DNA from: Streptomyces katrae | GTDB lineage: Bacteria > Actinomycetota > Actinomycetes > Streptomycetales > Streptomycetaceae | DNA: 64,000 nt | Direction of reading: 5' to 3' | Assembly (NCBI RefSeq): GCF_002028425.1 | Contig: NZ_CP020042.1 | Location: forward strand, 1,674,001-1,738,000 | Part shown: positions 25,867 to 34,380 of the stretch, in pieces | Layout: every line of letters begins with the position of its first letter | Position numbering within the stretch: position 1 is the first letter of the stretch | Position numbers and translations under genes: made by a program | Notes under the pieces: model-generated | Told to the model about the DNA's origin: nothing | The model's database searches: none | The model's input: the letters and a program-made list of their open reading frames with translations, nothing else

Positions 25867-26157
25867 TCAGCCCTGGGCGGTGCGGCCCGGCTCGCCGACC
25901 GGACGGGAGCTGGTGACGTCACCGGGGGCGGCCTGGATGGTCCGCGGGGCGACGGGCTGCTGGGCGTCGGCGGCCGGGGCGGCGGCGGGGGCGTCGTCCA
26001 CCTCGCCGTCCTTCTTCATGGCCTTGGCCTCGCTCTTGAGGATCCGGGCCGACTTGCCGAGCGAGCGGGCCATCTCGGGGAGCTTCTTGGCGCCGAACAG
26101 CAGCACGATCACAGCGATGATCAGAAGGATCTCGAGGGGCTTCAGATTGCCGATCAT
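25867..26157 (-). CDS. tatA: Twin-arginine translocase subunit TatA
   Basis: A 96-residue protein with one N-terminal membrane helix ([22 protein letters not shown] in part: residues about 7-22, then the FGAKKLPE hinge), an amphipathic helix ([15 protein letters not shown]) and a disordered Ala/Pro/Asp tail. It forms the size-fitting pore element of the Tat translocase with TatC, encoded next in the same direction. ATG at 26157 follows AAGGAAG. No tatB is adjacent, which is normal in Streptomyces. Confidence 0.95.
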   Translation of the reverse strand: MIGNLKPLEILLIIAVIVLLFGAKKLPEMARSLGKSARILKSEAKAMKKDGEVDDAPAAAPAADAQQPVAPRTIQAAPGDVTSSRPVGEPGRTAQG

Positions 26158-26246
26158 GTGTGTCTTCCTTACTCACCGAAACGGCTGGTTTGTGGTGGCC
26201 TCGCGATACCGGACAGACGTCCGGCACCTCTCTGACATGGATCGTA

Positions 26247-26282
26247 ACCCCCTGGGGTTAACGCCCGGCAATCCCCAGGGGT
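26247..26282 (-). terminator. Inverted repeat upstream of tatA
   Basis: Arms around 26247-26257 and 26273-26282 (ACCCC-C-TGGGG against CCCCAGGGGT) pair with one bulged C. The 205-bp spacer between the small membrane gene and tatA holds no gene; this hairpin may end the upstream message. Confidence 0.4.
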
Positions 26283-26362
26283 GTCCGCGGTGCCCTGCGG
26301 CTTAGACGGTACGGGTCCGGCCGCGCGGTTTCCATAACGCGGACGCACCGAGCGCCACACCC

Positions 26363-26572
26363 CTACAGCCGCACCGCGCCCTCGCGGCGGGCCGCTCCGG
26401 CCAGGTCGGCCGCGGCCCGCTCCAGGTCCCCGGAGGCCTCCGTGATCCGGCGGCTGGCCGAGGCCACCTGTACCGACAGCCGCCGCACCTCCAGGAAGAC
26501 CCGGACGGCCAGCACGGACAGGACGGCGACCCCGAGGAAGCCCAGGGCAATCGCAAGCATCGGCCACAGCAT
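26363..26572 (-). CDS. Small membrane protein, unknown function
   Basis: A 69-residue protein: one long N-terminal hydrophobic helix (residues 2-24) followed by a helical, charged segment with heptad-like spacing (LSVQVASASRRITEASGDLERAAADLAG, quoted in part: RRITEASGDLERA). The size and position between the zinc-ribbon gene and tatA are typical of Streptomyces. TAGGCT lies 6 bp before the ATG with no ribosome site, so it is probably leaderless with its own promoter. No function can be assigned. Confidence 0.65.
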   Translation of the reverse strand: MLWPMLAIALGFLGVAVLSVLAVRVFLEVRRLSVQVASASRRITEASGDLERAAADLAGAARREGAVRL

Positions 26573-26578
26573 GGGACG

Positions 26579-26584
26579 AGCCTA
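26579..26584 (-). promoter_or_regulatory. -10 TAGGCT for leaderless small membrane gene
   Basis: TAGGCT on the minus strand, 6 bases before ATG 26572, with CGTCCC between and no ribosome site. Confidence 0.5.
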
Positions 26585-26595
26585 GCGCCCCGCCC

Positions 26596-26829
26596 TCACA
26601 GGCTGCGCAGGGTGCTCACTCCCCCGCCGGTCAGCAGCTCCACGATGCGCTCACCGGCGGGTTTGCGGACCTGGGCGGAGCACTCGGGGCAGGTGAAGGA
26701 GTAGAACGTGGTCCGCCGGCTGCCGCCGATCGCCAGCCGCAGGGCGTCCGCCGCGAGCTCGAGGCGCGCCCGGCACTCGGGACAGGCGGCCTTGAAGGTG
26801 ACCGGTTGCGCACCGGAAGACGGCGACAT
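26596..26829 (-). CDS. Small zinc-ribbon protein
   Basis: A 77-residue protein with two CPEC knuckles (CPEC at about 16-19 and 49-52), enough to bind one zinc ion in a ribbon. Between them is a helix and a beta segment (RRTTFYSFTCPEC). It begins 15 bp after the end of pafC in the same direction and may be co-transcribed with pafBC. It could bind nucleic acid or a protein partner; nothing in the sequence decides. ATG at 26829 has a weak GGGG upstream. Confidence 0.7.
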   Translation of the reverse strand: MSPSSGAQPVTFKAACPECRARLELAADALRLAIGGSRRTTFYSFTCPECSAQVRKPAGERIVELLTGGGVSTLRSL

Positions 26830-26844
26830 CTGTCCGCGCCCCCT

Positions 26845-27813
26845 CTAGACCTGTTCCCCGTACCCCGCGAGTGCTTCTGTGGCGGCCCTGCGGGCGCTCT
26901 GTGCCAGCTCGGGCGGCGAGACGATGCGCCCGTCACGGCCCAGGCGCAGCGCGAGCCGGCGCAGGGAGGCCGGGTCGGGGCTGCGCAGCACGATCCGCAG
27001 CCCCCCGTCGGGCAGCTCGTCGGCGCTGTCGTGCGGGTAGTACTCGGCGACCCAGCGGCCGCCGGGGCCGACCTCGACGACCACCTCCGGGTCCTCGGCG
27101 GCCGGCTGGACCAGGCCCTCGGACAGGTCCCGGGGCTCGATGGCCGGCGGCTCGGCGCGCTCGTCGAGGAGGCGGATCTCGGCGACCCGGTCCAGGCGGA
27201 AGGTGCGCCGGGCCTCCGAGAGGTGGCACCAGCCCTCCAGGTAGGTGTGCCCCACCGCGAAGAGCCGGATCGGGTCGACGGTGCGCTCGGTCAGCTCGTC
27301 GCGGGCGGGCGAGTAGTAGCGCAGCCACAGCCGGCGCCGCTCGGAGATGGCCCGGTCGACGTCGGCGAAGACCCCTCCCTCGGACTCGAAGGTCACCGAC
27401 AGCCGGGAGCTGGCCCCGGCGGCCTCGCCGGCGGCCGCCTCCAGCTTGGCGGTGGCCCGCAGCAGCGCGTCCCGGTCGCTCTCGCGCAGCCCCGGCAGGG
27501 TCGCCACCGCCCGGGCGGCGACCAGCAGGGAGGTGGCCTCGTCGGCCGCCAGGCGCAGCGGCTCGGCGGTGGACTCCCCCGAGGCGTCGGCGTTGTGCCA
27601 CCAGATGCGGTCGCCGTCGGTGTCGATGTCGAGCAGGTCCCCGCCGCGGAAGCTGGTTCCGCACATGGGCAGTACGTCGAGGTCCGAGATCAGCTCGTCC
27701 TCGGTGATCCCGAAGGCGCGGGCGACGTCCGCGACGTGCGCCCCGGGGCGCTCGCGCAGATAGGTCACCAGGGACAGCATCCGGCGGGTCTGGTCGATGG
27801 CGTTCGCGGCCAT
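26845..27813 (-). CDS. pafC: WYL-domain transcription regulator PafC
   Basis: A 322-residue regulator with an N-terminal winged helix (MLSLVTYLRERPGAHVADVARAFGI in parts: HVADVARAFGI), a WYL domain at about 150-225 and a WCX C-terminal extension. It pairs with PafB, encoded 44 bp upstream. In mycobacteria PafBC is a heterodimer that activates RecA-independent DNA-damage genes with RNA polymerase; the WYL domain is thought to sense a nucleic-acid ligand. ATG at 27813 follows GGGGAG. Membership rests on WYL architecture and the pafA-linked context. Confidence 0.9.
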   Translation of the reverse strand: MAANAIDQTRRMLSLVTYLRERPGAHVADVARAFGITEDELISDLDVLPMCGTSFRGGDLLDIDTDGDRIWWHNADASGESTAEPLRLAADEATSLLVAARAVATLPGLRESDRDALLRATAKLEAAAGEAAGASSRLSVTFESEGGVFADVDRAISERRRLWLRYYSPARDELTERTVDPIRLFAVGHTYLEGWCHLSEARRTFRLDRVAEIRLLDERAEPPAIEPRDLSEGLVQPAAEDPEVVVEVGPGGRWVAEYYPHDSADELPDGGLRIVLRSPDPASLRRLALRLGRDGRIVSPPELAQSARRAATEALAGYGEQV

Positions 27814-27857
27814 GCTGCTACGTCTCCCCCTCAGGGCGTTGCTAGTGAAGTTCCTGG

Positions 27858-28814
27858 TCAGCCCTGGGCGACGGCGCGCAGCCGGTCGACCACGTCGGCC
27901 CGCAGGTCCGCGGGTTCCACCACCACGACATCGGGGCCGAACTCCACGAGCCAGGCGTCCAGCCCGTGCCCGTAGGGGATCTCCAGCTCGTCCCAGCCGT
28001 CGGTGCCCTCGCGGACCTCGGTGGCCTTGGCCCGCAGCGGGTAGCCGGACCCGGCGCGCAGCCGGATCAGCGCCGACCGCTGGGCGCCCTCCCCGGCCCA
28101 GGCCGCCACGGTCTCCCGCACGGTCACCACGTCGGGGACCTCGGCGGTGTACTTGCCGGCCCGGGAACGGACCTTGCCGGTGATCCGGGAGAGCCGGAAC
28201 ACCCGCTCCGCTCCGCGGTCGCGGTCGTAGCCGGCCAGGTACCAGTGGCCGCGCCAGCACTCCAGGGCCCACGGCTCGACCTGGCGCGGCTCGGGCCGGG
28301 CGGCGTTGGACTTGCGGTAGTCGAAGACCACCGGACGGCGGTCCCGGCAGGCCAGCATCAGCGGCTCGAAGGCCGCCTCGTGGACGGGGATGCGCGGCTC
28401 GATCGCGCTGTGCTGCCCCTCGTACGGGTCGCCGGCCTCCGGCATGCCGCCCGCCCGCAGCTTCTGCAGGGCGCCGCTGGCCGCACCGGCCAGACGGGCC
28501 TGCTGCCAGACCTTGGCGGCCAGACCCAGGGCCGCGGCCTCCTCGGCGTCCAGGGAGACGGGCGGCAGCCGGTTGCTGTCGCGGCGGGCCAGGTAGCCCG
28601 TCTCGCCCTCCAGGTTCTCCACCGTCTCGATCACCAGACCGAGTTCGCGCAGGTCGTCCTTGTCCCGCTCGAACATGCGGTTGAAGGAGTCGTCGTTGCC
28701 CGCCTCCAGGTAGGCCTCGATCGAACCGCGCAGCTCACGCTTGCTGAGGGGACGTCGGGTCCCCAGCAGACACAGCGCCAGGTTCATCAGCCGCTCGGCC
28801 TTGGCAATCGCCAT
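27858..28814 (-). CDS. pafB: WYL-domain transcription regulator PafB
   Basis: A 318-residue regulator with the same layout as PafC: N-terminal helix-turn-helix (KAERLMNLALCLLGTRRPLSKREL in parts: LLGTRRPLSKREL), a WYL domain including PVVFDYRKSN and WYLAGYDRDRGAERVFRLSRI in parts (HWYLAGYDRDRG), and a C-terminal WCX region. It starts a pafB-pafC pair with its ATG at 28814 after GGGGGAAGGG. A terminator at 28891-28916 separates it from the FKBP genes. It is expected to act with PafC as a DNA-damage-responsive activator. Confidence 0.9.
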   Translation of the reverse strand: MAIAKAERLMNLALCLLGTRRPLSKRELRGSIEAYLEAGNDDSFNRMFERDKDDLRELGLVIETVENLEGETGYLARRDSNRLPPVSLDAEEAAALGLAAKVWQQARLAGAASGALQKLRAGGMPEAGDPYEGQHSAIEPRIPVHEAAFEPLMLACRDRRPVVFDYRKSNAARPEPRQVEPWALECWRGHWYLAGYDRDRGAERVFRLSRITGKVRSRAGKYTAEVPDVVTVRETVAAWAGEGAQRSALIRLRAGSGYPLRAKATEVREGTDGWDELEIPYGHGLDAWLVEFGPDVVVVEPADLRADVVDRLRAVAQG

Positions 28815-28890
28815 CGACGCCCTTCCCCCACTTCCTCGACACACTCGTGACCGTTGACCGTACCGCCAAGGCGGTCCCCGGCAAAAGCGA

Positions 28891-28916
28891 GGGCCCCCGC
28901 CTCACGGCGGGGGCCC
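28891..28916 (-). terminator. Rho-independent terminator after FKBP gene
   Basis: GGGCCCCCGCC (28891-28901) pairs perfectly with GGCGGGGGCCC (28906-28916) around TCAC. On the minus strand the stem is followed by CGCTTTTGCC, a short U-run, so it ends the FKBP message. Confidence 0.75.
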
Positions 28917-28937
28917 TGCGCGGTGACTGCCCGTGGA

Positions 28938-29315
28938 TCAGGCGGCCATCAGGTCACAGACGAAGATCAGCGTCTCGCCCGGCTTGATGGCACCGCCGGC
29001 GCCGCGGTCGCCGTAGGCGAGGTGGGCCGGGATGACCAGCTTGCGGCGGCCGCCGACCTTCATGCCCTGGACGCCCTGGTCCCAGCCGGCGATGACCTGG
29101 CCGACACCGAGCTTGAACTGCAGCGCGGAGCCGCGGTTCCAGGAGGCGTCGAACTCCTCGCCGGTGGAGTAGGCCACGCCCACGTAGTGGACCGAGACCA
29201 CGGAACCGGCCTTGGCCTCCGCTCCGTCACCCTCCCAGATGTCCTCGATGACCAGGTCGGCCGGGACCGGGAAATCCGGGAAGTCGATCTCGGGCTTCTC
29301 GAGCTTGTCGCTCAC
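28938..29315 (-). CDS. Cytoplasmic FKBP-type peptidyl-prolyl isomerase
   Basis: A 125-residue single-domain FKBP: DGAEAKAGSVVSVHYVG, EEFDASWNRG, the active-site VIAGWDQGVQGMKVGGRRKL in parts (IAGWDQGVQGMKVGG), and LAYGDRGAGGAIKPGETLIF in parts (PAHLAYGDRG). There is no signal peptide, so it should act on cytoplasmic proteins. GTG at 29315 follows GAGGAG. It lies 70 bp downstream of a second, exported FKBP gene in the same direction and is closed by a strong terminator. Confidence 0.93.
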   Translation of the reverse strand: MSDKLEKPEIDFPDFPVPADLVIEDIWEGDGAEAKAGSVVSVHYVGVAYSTGEEFDASWNRGSALQFKLGVGQVIAGWDQGVQGMKVGGRRKLVIPAHLAYGDRGAGGAIKPGETLIFVCDLMAA

Positions 29316-29385
29316 GGAACTACTCCTCATGCGTACGGATGCGGGCCCCTGACCGCGGGGGCGGAAAAGGGCAACCCCACCAGTC

Positions 29386-30390
29386 TTACACTGCGCCGAC
29401 GATGTCCACGACGAAGACGAGCGTGGAGTTGGCCGGCAGGTCCTCACCCTGGGCCTGGTCCTTGTACGCCTGCTCCGGCGGGATCACCAGCAGCACGCGG
29501 CTGCCGACCTTCTTGCCCACCAGGCCCTTGTCCCAGCCCTCGATGACCTTGCCCTGGCCGATCTTCGTCGAGAACGGCTGCCCGGTCTTCCAGGAGTTGT
29601 CGAACAGCTTCGCCGCGTCCTTGCCCTGGTTCGGGGCCCACGCCGCACCGCTGTACTGCATGAAGACGGTCTGACCGGACTTGACCTCCGGGCCCTTGCC
29701 CTCGATCAGGACCTTGTCGACCAGCTCCTTCGGCGGGTCGTTCTTCGGGATCGTGATCGTCGCTTCCTTCTCCTCGTCGGCCTTGACCTGCGGCAGGTCC
29801 GACGGGATCGGCGCCTGGGTACCCTCGGCCTTCTTCGGCACGACCTGGTCCACGTCGATCACGAAGACCAGGTTGTCCTTCGCCCCCACACCCAGCTTCG
29901 GCTGACCCTGGTCACCGAAGGCCGCGGCCGGCGGGGCCACCACCAGGAGCCGGCTGCCGACCTTCTTGCCGAGCACGGACTCGCTGAAGACCGGGAGGAA
30001 GTCCGCCGAACCGGCCGGGAACGCCACCGGCTCGCCGTCCTGGTCGTAGGAGCTCGGCAGCTCCTTGCCGCTCTTCCAGATCTTGCCGGTGAACTTGGTG
30101 ATCACGAAGTCGTTCTTCTTGACCTCCGCACCGGTGCCCTCCTTGAGGACGTTCACCACGAACTTGCCGCTCGGCTCGCCCTTGGGGACCGTGATATCGG
30201 CCTTCTTCCCCACCTCACCGGCCACCGTCGGCATCGGGTCCGCCGAGGCCACCTGCTTGGGCACCTCGGCGGGCTTGGAGGCGCCGGCCGACGGAGAGGA
30301 ATCCTTCTTCTTGGAGTCGTCGCCCCCTCCACAGGCTGCGGTGAGCATCAGAGCCGGCACGATGAGCGCGGCAGCAAGTCGGCGTCGCAC
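29386..30390 (-). CDS. Lipoprotein with two FKBP isomerase domains
   Basis: A 334-residue lipoprotein. The lipobox LTAAC gives lipidated Cys20, followed by a Gly/Lys/Ser linker. Two FKBP domains follow, at about 75-190 and 220-334; the second (KVIEGWDKGLVGKKVGSRVLL in parts: VIEGWDKGLVGKKVG) is closer to consensus than the first (FSESVLGKKVGSRLL), which may be weakly active. It should sit on the outer face of the membrane and help fold exported proteins. GTG at 30390 follows TGAGGA. It lies between pafA and the cytoplasmic FKBP gene, all reading leftwards. Confidence 0.9.
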   Translation of the reverse strand: MRRRLAAALIVPALMLTAACGGGDDSKKKDSSPSAGASKPAEVPKQVASADPMPTVAGEVGKKADITVPKGEPSGKFVVNVLKEGTGAEVKKNDFVITKFTGKIWKSGKELPSSYDQDGEPVAFPAGSADFLPVFSESVLGKKVGSRLLVVAPPAAAFGDQGQPKLGVGAKDNLVFVIDVDQVVPKKAEGTQAPIPSDLPQVKADEEKEATITIPKNDPPKELVDKVLIEGKGPEVKSGQTVFMQYSGAAWAPNQGKDAAKLFDNSWKTGQPFSTKIGQGKVIEGWDKGLVGKKVGSRVLLVIPPEQAYKDQAQGEDLPANSTLVFVVDIVGAV

Positions 30391-30518
30391 AGTGGTCCTC
30401 AGGGTCGCTGGAATGGTCCGTCGTAGCGGCCCACTCTACGGGCTGGCCCCTGCGCCACAAGGCTCTGGCATGCGAAGACCCCGCACGCAGACGCGCACGG
30501 GGCCCCCGGCCGCACCGG

Positions 30519-31880
30519 TCACATCCCGGCGATCAGCTTCTCCACCCGGTCGTCCACCGACCGGAACGGGTCCTTGCACAGCACCGTGCGCTGCGCCTGG
30601 TCATTGAGCTTGAGGTGCACCCAGTCCACGGTGAAGTCCCGCCGCTGCTCCTGGGCCCGGCGGATGAAGTCCCCGCGCAGCCTCGCCCGGGTGGTCTGCG
30701 GGGGCACCGACTTGCCCTCGAAGATCTTCAGGTCGTTGCAGACCCGCTCGGCCTGCCCCTTGCGCTCCAGCAGGTAGTACAGCCCCCGCCGGCGGTGGAT
30801 GTCGTGGTACGCGAGGTCTATCTGGGCCACCCGCGGATTGGACATGGTCATGTTGTGCTTGGCCCGGTAGCGCTCGATCAGCTGGTACTTCATGACCCAG
30901 TCGATCTCCCGGCCGATCCGGTCCAGGTCCTCGGCCTCGATCGCGTCCAGCGTGCGGCCCCACAGCTCCAGCACCCGCTCCACGACCCCGGTACGGATCC
31001 CCCGCCGCTCGGCGAAGTCCAGGGCCTTGTCGTAGTACTCGCGCTGGATCTCCAGGGCGGAGGCCTCCCGGCCGCTGGCCAGGCGCACCTTGCGCTGGCC
31101 CGTGATGTCGTGGCTGACCTCCCGGATCGCCCGGATCGGGTTCTCCAGGGTCAGGTCCCGCATCACCGTGCCCGCCTCGATCATGCGCAGCACCAGGTCG
31201 GTGGCGCCGACCTTCAGCAGCATGGTCGTCTCGGACATGTTGGAGTCCCCGACGATCACATGCAGGCGGCGGTAGCGCTCAGCGTCCGCGTGCGGCTCGT
31301 CACGGGTGTTGATGATCGGCCGGGAACGGGTGGTGGCGGAGCTGACACCCTCCCAGATGTGCTCGGCCCGCTGGCTGACGCAGTAGACCGCGCCCCGCGG
31401 GGTCTGCAGCACCTTGCCCGCACCACAGATCAGCTGGCGCGTGACGAGGAAGGGAATCAGGATGTCCGCCAGACGGGAGAATTCACCGTGCCGGGCCACG
31501 AGGTAGTTCTCGTGGCAACCGTACGAATTGCCCGCCGAGTCGGTGTTGTTCTTGAACAGGTAGACGTCGCCCGCGATTCCCTCCTCGTGCAGGCGGCGTT
31601 CGGCGTCGACCAGCAGACCTTCGAGAATGCGCTCGCCCGCTTTGTCGTGGGTGACCAGTTCGGTCAGGCTGTCGCATTCGGGTGTTGCATATTCCGGATG
31701 CGATCCCACGTCGAGGTACAGGCGGGCGCCGTTCCGCAGGAACACATTGCTGCTGCGGCCCCATGACACGACACGGCGGAAGAGGTAGCGCGCCACTTCG
31801 TCAGGAGACAGTCGGCGCTGTCCCCTGAACGTGCACGTGACGCCATACTCGTTCTCCAGCCCGAAAATGCGGCGGTCCAT
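30519..31880 (-). CDS. pafA: Pup-protein ligase PafA
   Basis: A 453-residue ligase of the glutamine-synthetase-like fold that joins the C-terminal glutamate of Pup to substrate lysines using ATP. Signatures are the N-terminal [14 protein letters not shown] with the catalytic Glu/Asp region, [17 protein letters not shown], and [15 protein letters not shown]. Length matches the family. TAATGT lies 6 bp before ATG 31880 with no ribosome site, so it appears leaderless. It stands apart from pup and dop, separated by an MFS/LacI pair and the proteasome core genes, which is the known Streptomyces arrangement. Confidence 0.96.
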   Translation of the reverse strand: MDRRIFGLENEYGVTCTFRGQRRLSPDEVARYLFRRVVSWGRSSNVFLRNGARLYLDVGSHPEYATPECDSLTELVTHDKAGERILEGLLVDAERRLHEEGIAGDVYLFKNNTDSAGNSYGCHENYLVARHGEFSRLADILIPFLVTRQLICGAGKVLQTPRGAVYCVSQRAEHIWEGVSSATTRSRPIINTRDEPHADAERYRRLHVIVGDSNMSETTMLLKVGATDLVLRMIEAGTVMRDLTLENPIRAIREVSHDITGQRKVRLASGREASALEIQREYYDKALDFAERRGIRTGVVERVLELWGRTLDAIEAEDLDRIGREIDWVMKYQLIERYRAKHNMTMSNPRVAQIDLAYHDIHRRRGLYYLLERKGQAERVCNDLKIFEGKSVPPQTTRARLRGDFIRRAQEQRRDFTVDWVHLKLNDQAQRTVLCKDPFRSVDDRVEKLIAGM

Positions 31881-31886
31881 GACTGA

Positions 31887-31892
31887 ACATTA
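31887..31892 (-). promoter_or_regulatory. -10 TAATGT for leaderless pafA
   Basis: TAATGT on the minus strand ends 6 bases before the pafA ATG, with TCAGTC between and no ribosome site. Confidence 0.5.
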
Positions 31893-31938
31893 CGCCTTCT
31901 GCCCTCTTCTGAAACCGGGTTCGAGAGCGGCGTTCCCA

Positions 31939-33177
31939 TCAGTTTCTGATCAACTGCTCCGAAGCCGCCCCCGCAGAGCCCGCCACGGCCCGGCTGCGGC
32001 CACCCGACGCGAGGATCCGCTGAGTGGCCGTCAGCACCAGCAGCGCCGCCACACCCGCGCCACCCGCCACCGCGAAACCGGCCGCCGTCCCGCCCAGTTC
32101 CACCGCCGGACCCGCCGCCGCCGTACCGATGGCCGCACCCACCCCGAAGAAGGTCACCAGCCACGAGAAGGCCTCGGTCACCGTGCCCGCCGGCGCATGC
32201 CGGTCCACCACGATGAACGCACAGGCCAGAGAAGGCGCCAGGAACACACCCGAGAGCGCGGCCAGCGCCGTCATCGCCACCGGCCCGACACTCAGCATCA
32301 GCGGCAGGTAGCCCACCGCCAGCAGGCCCACCAGCAGCCGCAGCCGCCGCTCCGGAGCCCCCGCCCACTGCCGGGCGCCATAACACACACCGCCCACCAG
32401 CGCGCCCAGCCCGAGCGCCGCCATCAGCCAGCCGTACACCGCCTGACCACCATGCCCGTCGGAGTACGCCACCGCCGCCACCGCGATCGAACCCAGCGCC
32501 ATGCCCACGAAGAAGAACGCGCCCAGCAGCGCCAGCAGCCCGTGCGAACGCAGCGCACCCAGCCAGTGCGCCTCACGCGGCGCCGAACGCCAGGTACGGG
32601 AAGGCTCCGAGAGCACCACCATCAGCACACCCACCAGCCCCACGGCGTTGAGCACCAGCAGCGCGGCGGCCGGCGACCACAGCGCGACGCACAGCGTCAC
32701 CAGCAGCGGGCCGATCGTGTACATGATCTCCTGGGCCACCGCGTCCATCGCGTACGCGGCGTGCACCCGCTCCTCACGACCCCCCAGCACCGACGGCCAC
32801 AGGGCCCGCAGCCCGCCCTCCAGGGGCGGCGTGAACAGACCCGAGACCAGCACCGCCGCATAGGCCGCCGCCATCGAACCCGTCCCCGCCCCGGCCAGCC
32901 ACACCATGCCCAGCGCCGACACCAGCGCCGCCGGCAGCTGCACCCGCGGCTGCCCGTACACGTCCACCGCCCGGCCCAGCAGCGGCTGACCCACCGCGTT
33001 CGCCAGCCCGTACGCCGCCGCCAGCGCACCCGCCAGGCTGTAGCTGCCGCCCTCGGACCGGATGAAGAGGACGATCGCGATGGCGGCGGTGGCGTTCGGC
33101 AGCCGGCCCAGCAGCGTGCCCGCCAGGAGCCTCGCCGCGTACCGGGTCCTGAGCAGCTCCGCGTAACCCGCGGCCAT
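31939..33177 (-). CDS. Major facilitator superfamily transporter
   Basis: A 412-residue MFS protein with 12 predicted helices; the loop between helices 2 and 3 (GRAVDVYGQPRVQL) is the family signature region. No substrate-specific motif is recognised. It is divergent from a LacI-family gene with a 138-bp spacer holding two ATACGTA boxes, so sugar-linked control is likely. The plus strand is strongly C-rich through both genes. It sits inside the pafA-prcA interval but has no evident link to protein degradation. Confidence 0.85.
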   Translation of the reverse strand: MAAGYAELLRTRYAARLLAGTLLGRLPNATAAIAIVLFIRSEGGSYSLAGALAAAYGLANAVGQPLLGRAVDVYGQPRVQLPAALVSALGMVWLAGAGTGSMAAAYAAVLVSGLFTPPLEGGLRALWPSVLGGREERVHAAYAMDAVAQEIMYTIGPLLVTLCVALWSPAAALLVLNAVGLVGVLMVVLSEPSRTWRSAPREAHWLGALRSHGLLALLGAFFFVGMALGSIAVAAVAYSDGHGGQAVYGWLMAALGLGALVGGVCYGARQWAGAPERRLRLLVGLLAVGYLPLMLSVGPVAMTALAALSGVFLAPSLACAFIVVDRHAPAGTVTEAFSWLVTFFGVGAAIGTAAAGPAVELGGTAAGFAVAGGAGVAALLVLTATQRILASGGRSRAVAGSAGAASEQLIRN

Positions 33178-33214
33178 GGATGCCCCCTTCTGCCCGGGAT
33201 TCTTCCCCCGGGGT

Positions 33215-33244
33215 AATACGTATAACTCGACCCGTCATACGTAC
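33215..33244. promoter_or_regulatory. Twin ATACGTA operator sites between MFS and LacI genes
   Basis: ATACGTA occurs at 33216-33222 (inside the palindrome ATACGTAT) and again at 33237-33243, exactly 21 bp or two helical turns apart. The palindromic ACGT core and the LacI gene alongside suggest cooperative binding by that repressor to control both directions. Confidence 0.5.
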
Positions 33245-33315
33245 CATGGCCGCAGACCCGGGGTCCACCCCGCGGACCAGCCCCACCCGCCCCACCTGGC
33301 ACTTCAGGAGCCCCT

Positions 33316-34317
33316 GTGACGAGACCCACCAGCCGCGACGTCGCCACCGCCGCCGGAGTCTCCCAGGCCACCGTCTCCCTCGTCCTCGGCGACAAATGGC
33401 GCGGCCGCGTCTCCGAACGCACCGCCGCCCACGTCCGCGAAACCGCCACCACCCTCGGCTACCGCCCCAACCTCGCCGCCCGCAACCTCCGCCTCGGCAG
33501 CACCCGCACCGCCCTCCTCGTCGTCCCCGCCCTCACCAACGAATTCTTCGCCCGCGTCTACACCGGCGCCGCCCGCGTCGCCGCCACCCACGGCTTCGGC
33601 GTCGTCCTCTACCCCTCCCCCGACGGCACCGGCCCCGCCCGCGACCCCTTCGCCTCCGCCCGCGCCGCCATCGACGGAGTCATCGCCTCCTCCATGGCCG
33701 CCGCAGCCCTCGACGCCATCGGCGGCGACGACCTCCCCCTCGTCATGCTCGACAGCGACCCCACCGCCGGCCGCGCCGCCGCCCACGTCAACCTCGCCAT
33801 GACCGACGGCGTCCGCCAAGCCGCCCAACACCTCCTCCACCACGGCCACCGCCGCTTCCTCCACCTCGCCGCCGACGTCGACACCTGGACCTTCCACATC
33901 CGCGCCCGCGCCCTCGCCACCCTCCTCGGCCCCACCACCGAACTGCGCACCGTACGCGCCGGCCTCAGCGTCGACGCCGCCCGCACCGCCATGGAAACCG
34001 CCCTCGCCGACCCCGCACACCGGCCCACCGCGATCCTCTGCGACGACGACGTCCTCGCCGCCGGCGCCTGCAAGGCCGCCCGCCGCCTCGGCCTGCGCGT
34101 CCCCGAAGACCTCTCCGTCACCGGCATCGACGACCTCGGCCTCGCCACCGCCGTCGAACCCGAACTCACCACCGTCCGGCTCCCCGCCGAACAGGTCGGC
34201 GAACACGGCATGAACGCCCTCCTCGCCGTCCTCGACGGCCGCCCCTGGACCGCCCCCGACATCCCCGTCGAACTCGTCGTCCGCGACTCCACCGGCCCCG
34301 CCCCGGCCACCCCCTGA
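33316..34317 (+). CDS. LacI-family repressor
   Basis: A 333-residue LacI/GalR regulator. The helix-turn-helix and hinge helix are at about 5-55 (SRDVATAAGVSQATVSLVL, then GYRPNLAARNLR). A two-lobed periplasmic-binding-like ligand domain follows, with VTGIDDLGLATAVEPELTTV in parts (SVTGIDDLGLA) near the end. It should bind a sugar-like effector and repress the divergent MFS transporter and itself. GTG at 33316 follows CAGGAG. Codons are almost entirely C-ending, more extreme than in most neighbours. Confidence 0.9.
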   Translation: MTRPTSRDVATAAGVSQATVSLVLGDKWRGRVSERTAAHVRETATTLGYRPNLAARNLRLGSTRTALLVVPALTNEFFARVYTGAARVAATHGFGVVLYPSPDGTGPARDPFASARAAIDGVIASSMAAAALDAIGGDDLPLVMLDSDPTAGRAAAHVNLAMTDGVRQAAQHLLHHGHRRFLHLAADVDTWTFHIRARALATLLGPTTELRTVRAGLSVDAARTAMETALADPAHRPTAILCDDDVLAAGACKAARRLGLRVPEDLSVTGIDDLGLATAVEPELTTVRLPAEQVGEHGMNALLAVLDGRPWTAPDIPVELVVRDSTGPAPATP

Positions 34318-34326
34318 CACACGAAA

Positions 34327-34361
34327 GCCCCGGCCCACCCCCACAAGGGGCGGACCGGGGC
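34327..34361. terminator. Bidirectional terminator between lacI-type gene and prcA
   Basis: GCCCCGG (34327-34333) pairs with CCGGGGC (34355-34361), with inner ACCCC/GGGGC arms. It lies in the 63-bp spacer between two convergent genes. Confidence 0.65.
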
Positions 34362-34380
34362 CTCCCACGGCCTGCCGGAA

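Noticed and set aside
31939..34317. MFS/LacI pair as an inserted mobile segment within the pupylation cluster
   Set aside because: No flanking repeats or recombinase; as I recall, similar genes occupy this place in S. coelicolor, so it is an old arrangement.
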